From positions 13,308,604-13,372,603 of the forward strand of contig NC_065404.1 in NCBI RefSeq assembly GCF_024362695.1: DNA of 64,000 nucleotides, given 5' to 3'. The notes beneath the pieces were generated by a model. The model made no database searches. It was given only the letters and a program-made list of their open reading frames with translations, and had not been told where the DNA came from. Below are positions 35,001 to 47,000 of the stretch, one piece after another. The translations under genes and the position numbers were made by a program. How positions within the stretch are numbered: position 1 is the stretch's first letter; each line of letters opens with the position of its first letter. Source of the stretch: Pectinophora gossypiella. Its lineage: Eukaryota; Arthropoda; Insecta; Lepidoptera; Gelechiidae.

Positions 35001-38000
35001 CTCGGCCGGCCCTAATAACCCGGTATTAAGAGCGTCCGCGATAGAATTCGCCACCCAAGACGTTTGTAATACGTCGTAATGAAGCTGGAATATTAAAAAT
35101 GGTTGGGAACCGCTTATTATGTTCTCACCTCAGCGGGCGGGTCATGATATACGGCGGGTTAATGTGGGCCCTGCAGCGCACCACTCGATAGTTCGTGCTG
35201 CGCATGCGTCAGCTGATACACTTCGCGTCACATCGGGTTTTTTAAACATCAACTAGTACCTTTGTATTTCGAACCGGTTACTACATAATGATGTGAGCAA
35301 GTATTCTTTACATAAGCCATGTCAGAACCTATGGCGGCTCAAAATAACTCTGACACCAGGGTTGATGAGGTTGGTCATGCACCTCAAAAGAAGAAGAAGA
35401 TAGAAGAAGTTAGCCACATTTGGAATCCAAAGATGGGCCGGGTTATGTTGAATTGGGTGGTGACAGTTTATCAGCGTCCTATAGACAGACAGTCTAATCA
35501 TATTTTTGACACGACACAATCCGTTTGCTTACTTTTAGGAAGCGCTTGGGGACAATAAGCAGGTGAATTTTCCTCATTCTTATTACTGGCTAATGTCTTT
35601 ACATTATAAAGATCATTGAGACATTAGCCCACCTTCTAAGAACTCGTCTTTCATCGACCTTCGACGTCTAGACTAAACACTGCGTCATTTAGCACAAACA
35701 TTGCAGTAGCTAAAACTATAACAGCCTCTTAGAGAAACACATTTATTGTCTAAAATGGCTACAATTAAAAACGTGCAACTCTACATTATGAAATGTAGAA
35801 TATTTTTAATAAAGGCGCTTACAAAGTTGATGCAAATCACAGAATAAGGAAAAATACTTCCATATATCATGCAACGATTATTTTTGCATACTGCCATTAC
35901 ATTGAATAATTATGTACCCGGGTAATGAGAAAATAGTTAATTATCAGATTAAATCTCTACAGTGCCATCTATATTATTTTTGGGGAACGTAGCATGGATA
36001 GTCCATCATTGCGTTACAGGATAATATATTTTTTTATTATATAAATGTATAAATTGTATAATAATGTTCATATTTATTCCGGGTCGATATCAAGTGCTGT
36101 GGATCTTCTGAATTCTTATACCGTACCATTAATGACTGCAAGTAATCTTCCGATGACAAAAGGAATATAATATATTGTTTATGTTATATTTTTATCAATT
36201 AATTAGTCAAAGAATATAACAATTTTGGACTAAATATATTCTCTAAAACAGAACAATTAATAAAGCAATTATCAGTTCATTCACGTTTGTGGATCCCAAA
36301 TATGTATGCGCAATCAGAGCGCAGACGCACAAAAAAAGAACTATATTCAAATCGATATCGAACAGTCATCGAGACATAACAAAATATTAACTGGATTCGA
36401 TTTTTTGTAATGTAATTATCACCTCTGCTCTCTAATGTGTACCTAATTTCTTGTGTGGGTCGAAATGCCAGGCCTTTTATAGTTTTGTTCGGGGAATATG
36501 TTACACCGCGGCGAACAGAATAGAATAGTTTTCAATTAGTCAAATCACTGCCTTTTTGCTAAACGTCAAAACACGAAATTACTATGGAATTTGTATGAAA
36601 AGGCAACCTGTGACGTCATAGAAAAAAGTGACAAAATGTCGCACTTATTTTTACATTTTTCTTTATCAAAATTCATAAATTAGTCACATTAGAAAAATTA
36701 AATGTTTTTGTTACCTTTAGATCTGTCTTTATTTAGTAATGCGAATTTGATAATTTATTTTTGACCTAGGAAACTACGCAATTGTTCTCCGAATGTTTTA
36801 AATACGTACCTATAATATAGATTTTGGGAACTGAAAGATTCATATATCTTTTAAATTTATAAGTTAGTAAAAACTAAACTGAACAGAAAATACAGACCGT
36901 CAAAATATCTGCTACTCGTTTTTAATAATAAAATATTCCAAAAGTTAATGCGAATTATATCCTGACGATATTTTCTCTGTATTACCCGCTTGAGATTACT
37001 GGCGTGGAGTCCTGTATCCGTCTCTATTGATTTACTATAAAATCAATACGACAAAAAACGAAAAAAACGAAAACCCATTTAGGCTTGTTTCCAACTAGTC
37101 AAATCAGTTACTTTTTACTAAACTTCATAACACAAAATTATTATGGATTTTGCATGAAAAAGCACACTGTGACGTCATAGAAAAACGTGATAAAATGTCG
37201 GACTTATTATTACGTATTCCTTGATTAAAATTTGTAAATAAGTAAAAAGAATTTCTTTTTATTAGTTTTAGACAAGTCTTTGTTTATTAATCAGCATTTT
37301 ATTATTTATCTTAACCCAATACAGGACTCAATTACCACCGATTACGCGTCGGTGTAAAAGCGACCGACTTTATTTTGACATTAATAAAAATATCATCGCG
37401 GGGGTTATAATAACCGAGCGTGTCTAACAGAGATCGCACTGGGAGGCTGTTAATTATGTAGCAACAAAACAAAATGGTGGTCGCACGAACAATGGTCAAG
37501 CGTGTAGCGGACCACCGTGCTCGACACAATTTTACGTCTGTGGGACGCTACGGTGTTAATTGAGGACTAACTTTGATATCAAATGTGCTAATAATGTTAA
37601 ATATTATTAGGCTTTGTGGTTTGTCTGACTAGTTTTCATCTCTATTAGAAATCCTGTTTACGTCTGATGGACATAAATATATTAATACCTAGCCTCGTAC
37701 TGATTGCTTGAATAGTCTTTAGTACGAACAAGAGACGTATTGAAATTCTTCTCGATTTAGATATGTGGTTTAATACGCAATTAATAGTAAGTATTAGCAG
37801 TAATATTAAATGAGTGTCGGTTGAGTGCGGTGAGTTGAAGGTGTTGAGAGTAGGGAATACAATCCCGGTCTAGCGGGATCCCGATCTCGCGAGATCTCGT
37901 CTAATTTTTCGGGATCAATCCCGAAGCATAATATGACGAGATTCCATTCGAGATTTTTTGATTTGATTATGCTGATTTCCAAAGAAATTTTTTTATTATT

Positions 38001-41000
38001 TAGTTAGTAATATTGAAGAACAAAGGTAAGTATTTGTTTTCTTTCAAAAAAAATATTTTGTATTAATTATCCTCACTATCACTATCGCAAACAAGCAGTT
38101 TTCATCATTTTCAGCCATCCTAACATATTTCGGGATCTCGCGGGATTGATATGTCCAATCCCGCGGGATCTCGAATTTGCGATCTCGAGTCGGGATTGCA
38201 TTTCCTCCTAGTTGAATGCGATTGGTTCGCGTGTATGACGTGATATGTGACGTGTATGATGCAAGTGTATGACTTGATATATAGCAAGTAGTTATATATT
38301 GCCTATTAAATAGGGTCGATGTTCCGAAGACACGTATGAAAACATATTTTTAATATTTTGTTTTATTCTTCAGTCGTCAATGAGGGCCTTTCCACGCTAC
38401 GTTCCCCAAACACAATACAGATGGCGTTGCACGCACAGATTAAACGTGATAATTATGTAATTTCCCATTGGCATATAATAAAAATATTTTTTACCTACTT
38501 AATCAGATACGTATACTATGTTACTATCGATATTGCTACCTATTTTGATCAGAATGATAATGTAACAGCCTCCGTGGTCTAGTGGTTAGAGCGTTAGGCT
38601 CACGATCTGGAGGTCCGGGTTCGATTCCCGATGGGGACATCGTCGAAATCACTTTGTGAGACTTTCCTTTGTTTGGTAAGGACTTTTCAGGCTTGAATCA
38701 CCTGATTGTCCGAAAAAGTAATATGATTCCGTGCTTCGGAGGGCACGTTAAGCCGTTGGTCCCGGCTATTAGCCGTAAAAACACCTCCACCAACCCGCAT
38801 TGGAGCAGCGTGTTGGAGTATGCTCCATACCCCCCCCCCCCCCCCTTGTTGATTGAGGGGAGGCCTGTGCCCAGCAGTAGGACGTATATAGGCAGTTTAT
38901 ATATAATGTACTAGAAGATGTGTTTTGCCTTGCTGTAATAAAAATGGTATTTATACCCAAAAACAAAGATAAAAGATTCATACGTTTATGCATGAAAGCA
39001 GAGGGTTAAACGAAGGCAATACTGTACAGCGCCATCTACATTTTTTTAGGGAATGTAGTCTGGAAAGTCCCTCATTCGGAGTGAAGTGAAGCGAAGAATT
39101 GAAAACTATGACAAGTGTTAGTGTTTATAATACCTACTCGTTTTCACGCGAGTTTACTGAATTTGTTCACGCAAGTAATAACCAAGCAAATAAGTAAGTA
39201 TATTAATGTAAAAAAAAATCATATTAATAAAAATAAAATAAAATTAAATTAAAAAAAAAATAATAAAAAAAATAATAATTTAATAATTTTATTAAAATTA
39301 AATAAATACTTTTAACAAAATAAAAAAGTAAATAAATAAAAAATTAAAAATCCCACAAAAAAGACATCAACGGCTTCGATTAGTAAGAATAACCATAACT
39401 TTATTGTTTCGATAAACGGTAAAGTGATTTATTAGATACTTGTGGATGATCATTAATATTAATTACTACTAGAAATTTATTTCATGTATTACTCCATTGA
39501 CCCTCAGTGAAGCAGCGCAGTGGAGTATAGTCCAAACTCCAAGCACTCCTGTCTAGGGAAAGCTGGGGAATGTTCATATATAAATACATTTCTATCATTT
39601 ATCATTGATAGGAGGTAGTTTCCTAGCTCAAAGATAAATTATGAAATTCTGATTACTAAATAAAAACAGATCTAAAATTGACAAAAATGCTTTCTTTTTT
39701 CTGTTTAACTTATTTGGGAATTTTAATAAAGAAAATGTAATAATATATCCGTCATTTTGTCATGTTTTTCTAAGACGTCACAGTTTGCTTTTTCATACAA
39801 ATTCCATAATAATTTCGTGTTTAGACGTTTAATAAAAAGTAACTGATTTGACTAGTTGGAAACTATTCTATTCAAGACGTGTTTGTAAATCATCAGGTAA
39901 CAGGCAAATTCTTCTATGTACTAAACTTGATTTACAACTCGCGTTATTTAATTCAATATTGCCTTTTACGAGTTAATAAACGTCTAAGATTATTTGACTC
40001 GTTCTACAGCTAATTGTCGTCTATTTTCTATTTAAATACGCATCTGGGAGGCCGTATTAAAGACATAATGTTTTAGTAATAACTAAGGCCATAAAGTGCT
40101 TGTAATAAAAAAACATTGTAACTTATCATTAGTTTGAGGACTCTTTTATTGCCATTTCAACCGAGCTTTAGTCGTAAAACGTCGTATTAATTTACCTTTT
40201 AATGGTATTTTGTAGGAAACTAGATATTAAAATTAAAAGTAAATATATTTTTTGGCATGGTTCGACGGCTACCGGCTTCAACTTAGCATTTTTAACCCTT
40301 AATTTTGACTAATTTGACAGCCAAATATAATTTGGGTTACCTGAAGCTTTTAGTTTGATATTCCAGGAGGGAAAATTTTAAAATTGACCTGTTTATGGTA
40401 ATGTAATAAGTACTTATTAGACATATAAAACATGACTTTAGTTTTTATACTTTCAGTTTATTATTGCTAAAGCTATAATTATCTGTGTCCTTGAAATATC
40501 TGTCCACATCACTGCGCCTTAATAGCGTGCGTTTATATAGAAGTAATCTTTTATTTTGACCTCCTCTTAAGCTTTAATACCCTTTAGGTGTAATTAGTCT
40601 CATATCTAAAATCCTAACAAAAAAGTATCTAAAACCAACCTTAACCGTTTTCCATAAATGTCACAATCTAACCCGCACAATATAATTAAGCACCGACTTC
40701 AGCCATATAATTAACCACTATAAACGAATAACAAATTAAATAATTTGTATCTACACGTCGTGTTTGTATTAAACAAAAAAATACAGATGTAAATTATATT
40801 ACTTAATCGTAAATCCCCTTAATAAGTATCTAAGACTTGGTATGCCGCTTTAAATGTCAGATTTGGTTACGGAGTCTAATATAATATGGTAAAGAATCTT
40901 TATTTCCGTTAACAGCTTGACCTTTCAACCTTAACGTGATGTATTTAAGGCCGTAAATTAATAAGATGTTTAGCTATACAGCTGTAAAGTTATGTTGGTA

Positions 41001-44000
41001 TATTTAACCCCGGCTGACATGTTTATTATTGGTCGGAAGAGGCCTATTAAATTATTAGAAGTAATCCCCAACAGTAGGTGAGGTATTTTGGCTTAGCTGT
41101 CGGGTGTTGTCCGAGTTGTGGAGTTATTGGATGACAAGGCCGGACATGTTTACGTCTCGGACAAGTTACGACTTGTACTCGGAATAGTGGGAATCTCGGA
41201 AGCTACTTTGAGCTGTGACTTATAAAGCTATAAGTATGTACAATCAAAGAGCAAAAGTTCAGTCACTGAGCTCAGCGAATTATTAATACATTCCTGTGAA
41301 GTCATTAATAAAAGCAGTCAAAAGTTGTTCTTTTTGTTACTTAATGCATAAATAAAATTCGAAAATACTAAGTCAAAAAGAAAAATGTGATTAATTTTTG
41401 ATTATGTTAGACTAGCTTCTATTTCTAGATTAGCATTTCACGATTTATCTTCGACCCCGTCAAATACTCTATTGTGACAACTAATGGTTCATAATTTCAC
41501 CACTGAGGTACAGTCATGAGCAATATAATGTACCCACTTTAGGACTCTGTCGCACTAACATATTTGACATTTAGTGAGACTTACAGTTCAATTTGTCAAA
41601 AAAGTTAATGTGACATGGTACCAAAGTGTATACATATTAATGCTCGTGACTGTACTTGCATTATTATTTAGGTAGGGATTACATTAGGGGATTACACGCG
41701 TGATTCTTCTGTCTGGAGTATCTAAATTTTTATACAAGTTCAAGAACATCAGCCACGTTATTAAAAACGTTAAAATTCCAAATTCCTCTTAATCCGCAAT
41801 CAACAAAATGCAATCTTTATGATATCAATTATTTTTTATTTCATTCCTTTAATGATTCCAAAATACCACTCAACAACCAACCCGCGCGTTCTAAATAAAA
41901 TCCTTTTAAGATCGTTCGTTCGTCGATTAAACGTTAATGCCGTGTAGGTACAGTTTATACCACATAAAACGGGGTGTGATCTGAACAGGCCAATGCAATA
42001 TAATACCATATTTTATAGGCATATGTGTGGTAACGGTGTTCGGACCACCCACACGGGTGATTACACCGAGGTACGCCCCTCGCCCGCTGTCCAATTTGAA
42101 CTAAATAAGTGTTGCGTCTCATTCTTGACGCCTCACTGGACCATTTTGGACACTACATAATTTTACCCCGAAACAGACAGAAATATCTTGACCTCCTATT
42201 CGAACCAACTTGTACCAATTTGTTCGGCCTCGTGAGAAACCCCAAAGTTCTCTTTAAATTGGAAAATACCACCATCATAGTTCGTGTGGTCGTTAAGTCA
42301 AAATAGAAAAATAGGGTACGTGTCACATTGTTTTATGATTGAGGATAACGACTGGTTGTCTGTAATATCGTGTTGATGATTGAGTCATTATGTTTTCGTT
42401 CTATTGTTATTATTTGTCGGTTTGTCAAAGCTCCGTCCTTCGTGTCCTTTTTTAAGTAATTGGATTGATTTTCGTACTTCACGTTTTTGTTTGAGATCTG
42501 TTTATGCGTTGTGGAATTAGTATGCACCCTAGCACGATGATCAAACTGTTGTTATGCAGTCTCTGCTCTAATCAAGTAATTTGAAGTGTGCTCGAGGAGA
42601 GGCGTCTTTTGAATTCAGTCGTTCTCTTGCTCTTGAATACATCAAAGAAAGGTGTATAAGTAAGTCTACTTCATAATATTTTGCGATTTTAGCAATGGAA
42701 AAAGTCGAAAAAAATTTTAAAGCTTGTCTTTATATACCGTAATTTAAAAATCTAGTTTTAAAGGAAATGCATTCTCGAGTCGCGTGAGGGGCGTAATTAG
42801 GTCACTGGTACACGAATCTGACAATGTAGACTTCATAATATTTTACGATTTTAGCAAAGGAAAAAAGTTTATTTAAAAGCTTGTTTTTATAGTTCAGTAT
42901 ATTTTGATATAAATACCTGGCATGTACTAGATAAGATGTTGAAAACTTGAAATATGCCTTAAAATTTTTAAAATCAAACTTGTCTTGTATGTTTTTAAAG
43001 TATTTTACGTTCCATACTTTTGCGACGGAAAATTCCATTTGATTATAATCCCTCAAAGTTTTTGTTACGGTGTCACTAACACCCTGTATTTACATTTACA
43101 TATAATTTACTTTCTGTGAAACTGCTGTTCTGTCGTTCGTCGACAACACTGATTTGTGCAAACTATTGTTACCTAATTGTAAGTTTATTTTATATTAAAG
43201 TGAAATGAATCTCAGTTATTACACTATTAAAGCTTTGATTTACAGAGCCCAAGGGGCTGTGCTTTTAGTATTTACCTTTCTTATCTGACTTCAATTCACA
43301 TTGTTTGCAAGGATGTTTAATTTTATATTACATGTGCGATATTATATTTTCTTAAAAATGACACTGGGAAGAACGTGGAAGAAATGGTAATGGCCACATC
43401 AAAGCAATTCATCTAAAAAAGCAATGTTGCAATTTGACATTTACGCATATAAAAGTAAGTGCGCAATGCAAACAAATGTCGTCATCATCATCAATTTAAG
43501 AGCCACGCTCTTGTCGTTGCAGCATGAAAACAAATGTCAAATAGCAATATTGCTTTCTTAGATGAATTGCTTCGATGTGGCCGTTTTAACCCCCCTGAAC
43601 TCACAGATCTGCCAGCATTGTTGTTGTGCACGTTGATCCGGGACTGGAGGTCGTCGTCCTGCTCCCGCGCATCCAGAAACCGCCGGGAGAACTCCATGCC
43701 GTACGCCAGGTTGTGCGAGCAACCGCTCCACTCCCACTTGTTGCCGCGCGCGCGTCCTCGAGGGTCGTGAGACGCTCTACATAGGACAGATGATTGGAAT
43801 GAGACAATTATTTTACTCTAACTACATAGCGTAGCATCACGCCTTTATCCCCGGAGGGGTACCTAGACAGAGGCGTGAATAAAAATAATTGTTGCTTGAT
43901 ATTTGGATCAGGTATTATACAGATATTATACGGTGGAAAATTCCACTTGATATTAACTCGGAATAATGAGCTGAATCATCCCTCTCAGTATTCGTTACGA

Positions 44001-47000
44001 TGTAACTAATAACCCGTACAAGTACATACAGGTAGCCATACAAGTAAGTATGGGTGTTAATGACATCGTAACGAATACTGAGCGGGATGGTTCAGACTAT
44101 GATTCTGAGTTGATATCAAGTGGAATTTCATGTCGGAAAATTCTTGTTTTTTTTGTTTTTTTAAATTATTATCTGTTCCATAATTTTGCGACAGAAAATT
44201 CCGCTTGATATCGACTCAGAATCATGGTCTGAATCAAACCTCAAATTTTTCGTTTGGATGTCACTAACACGCTGTATATAGTATTATTTTGCTAACTATA
44301 TTGCTTCTCTTTATTTTGATCAGAATAATAATGGCTGGAAGTTTCTTTTTTGCAGAACGTAGCCTGGAAAGTCCCTCATTCGAAGTGAAAGGAACTTCGG
44401 GGAGTGTGCCCGCGATGTACACGAGCTCATTCCACCATCACCCTTTTATCTTCGGACTTCCAGACGTACGGCCGGGTTCCACCCCTATTTGGTGGATATT
44501 CCAACTATTCGCACAAAGCGCTTCGCGTCGTCCTTCATATTGCACACTGCTAAGGAGTGGAATTCTCTGCCGTCTTCTGTATTTCCGAAAGGCCAGAGTG
44601 AACAGCCACCTTCTGGGCGAGCTCGCTCCATCTTAGGCCTCGTCAATGCCTTCGGACAAGTCTGGTGCCAAGAGCAAATTCATCAAAGGTAAAAAAAGAA
44701 GCGAACAATTCAAAACTATGACTATGAGATCTCCCCCCAATCAATCAAGGGGAGTTACTCCACCATGCTGCTCCACTGCGGGTAGGAGGCCTGATCATCT
44801 CCCGTGTGGGTTTTAAGTTCAATGACCGACCTCATCTACCCTAGTGTCAGGGTTACCTCATGAAAAACCTATTATATGACAGATAAGTCTTCGTAAAAAT
44901 AAATATTACAATAAAGTATCTAATGATACAATACCTGTACCCCAGCGGGTCACATCCACAAGAGAGCAGGCGGCCCTGCGCACACGCCCTGGCCACCGCA
45001 TGCGCCACCCCCGCCGCTGTCAGCGCGTACAGGAACGCTGCTTCGCGGATCCCTGGAACAGAATGGTTTTATTTACTACTAGCTGTTACCCGCGTTCACA
45101 TGAAACCCTACTAAAACCTACAAAAGTTTCGTCCAAACTTTTCCAACCCCTTTTACACCCTCATGGGTTGAATTTCGCATAGTCCTGTCCTAGCGAGCAC
45201 CTACATCCCAAAAGGAAACACACCAAATTTTAAACACCTAGCATTTATAGCTTCTGTGATTTCGCGTTAAGTGAGCCAGTCAGTCAGTGACCTTTCGCAT
45301 AATACAGATAAACAACTGCCCTATTTTCCTTAAAACGTAGCATGGAGAATGCTACACCGACAAGAGCGTGGTTCTTAAATTAGTGATGATTACACAGTAC
45401 ATTTTAAATGTATTTATTAAGTAAGTCTTTTTTAATGTAATGAACTTTCAGGGGAAAAGTTCATAGCAAGAACAACAGATTAGTAACCCTGACACCGGGG
45501 TTGATGAGGTTGGTAATAATCCACCTCACAACCCACACGATAGTAGAAGAAGATCGCAAGATGACAGTTCTTTTCCCTGACCTCGCACGGAACGATTTTT
45601 CAAAAGGAGAAATAGATGATAAGTATCGTCTTATTGTCAAATTAGTGAGATGCAAGATCTTTTTTATTTTTTATGTATAAATCTATCTGTTCAACATAAA
45701 ATATATGCCAATGAAATACATAAAATGACCACCCGAGAACTATGTAGTCCAGTTTATTCATTCGCATAAAAATTATACACCTGCACGTCTGCACAAATAA
45801 AAACAACAAGGACTTAGCAAAAACTGGAAGTGCTATAAACAGGCGTGGTTTAGCCAAGCACCTACGCTCTTGAATGGACCCCCGTGGTGTGAAGAAAAAC
45901 TTAAATTATTACGGTACTAATTGACAGCAGCTCTTAATAAATGGCGTCTGTTTATAGGGTACTATCATCACTTTATTCCTGTTTTTGTGAACATGTCCAT
46001 TCAGCCCCCTGTTGCTGTATAAATGCAATAATTAGACTTTATAGAACACCTACTAATGAGACCTATCAATCACTTTGCCATTTTTTCTATTTATTGTCGT
46101 AGACATATAAGTTTGTTTCGAAGTTGGGATTTTTTTATTGTTTCAATTTTCATATTAATTTAAAGTTAATTTAAAGTCTCTGAATAATTATAATTAATAA
46201 AACACGACCTTTGCATTCGTTTCCGTTTCAATTAATTTTCCCGTGTTTCTAATATTTTTAAGTGTATTTATAAAACGGGCCGCTGGTTTTCTTTAGTTGT
46301 GAACAAATAATACAAAATATATTTTATCTTCCTCTTTTCTTATCATATTTGATTTATTACATATTTATATTATTGTGTTAATATTATCTCGGAAAAGATG
46401 ATTTGGCGTGTTTATTTTATTATTTGTGGTGGTTTTTGATCGCATCTAGTGTTTTAAATCGATGGTGGATATGTCTGGTTCTTTATTTCCCTTATTCGGT
46501 GTGTGGTCGGCTCAGCTGAGTTAGTACATTCCTTCACATACTGCCATCACACGGCGGTGGGATGGTGCTTGGTCTGTTATACATTTCACGGTGAAATCAC
46601 TGTTTAAAGACGTAATTGTAGATCAGAGGAAAAGCTGAGGAAGGGAAACTGGATAAAATCAAGAGAGATCCGACCTTTTGTTAGGTAATGGGACTCTACT
46701 TATTAATAATAGATGCAATGCCATAAGTTATTAAGGCGAGTGGTAAGTCATAGTTTTTGTAAAGATAAATCAGTTGTCAGTACGTATATACAGATAAAGA
46801 CACGTAAAGACAGATTATATAAAAGAAGTGTTCCACCGTCTCACGCCAATCGTCGTAGTAAACTCGCAGATATATAGCGAACAAAGATTTTTACAAAGTT
46901 TATTTAAACATATATTCAATCGTCCTACTGTACCTACGTTTATGGGCAAAGAAGATCTATTGAGTACATACTCGTTGAATAAAACTAGTATTTGAATCAT

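Larger units (their letters stand above)
33545..43604. other. 10-kb Wnt10 intron
   Basis: It holds MITEs, SINE pieces, an hAT-type element and a Tc1/mariner-type MITE (listed separately). Between repeats there are long AT-rich stretches (39175-39360 is almost pure A/T; 40000-41230 has nothing I recognise) and one CpG-richer non-repeat block at 34700-35115. There is no nested gene. Confidence 0.6.

Noticed and set aside
38566..38637. tRNA gene at 38.57 kb
   Set aside because: Boxes A and B are good, but the acceptor stem does not close and the sequence continues into a SINE body with target duplications.
39175..39360. A/T-only stretch as a replication or scaffold element
   Set aside because: Composition alone is not evidence; it may also be the tail of a degraded retroposon.
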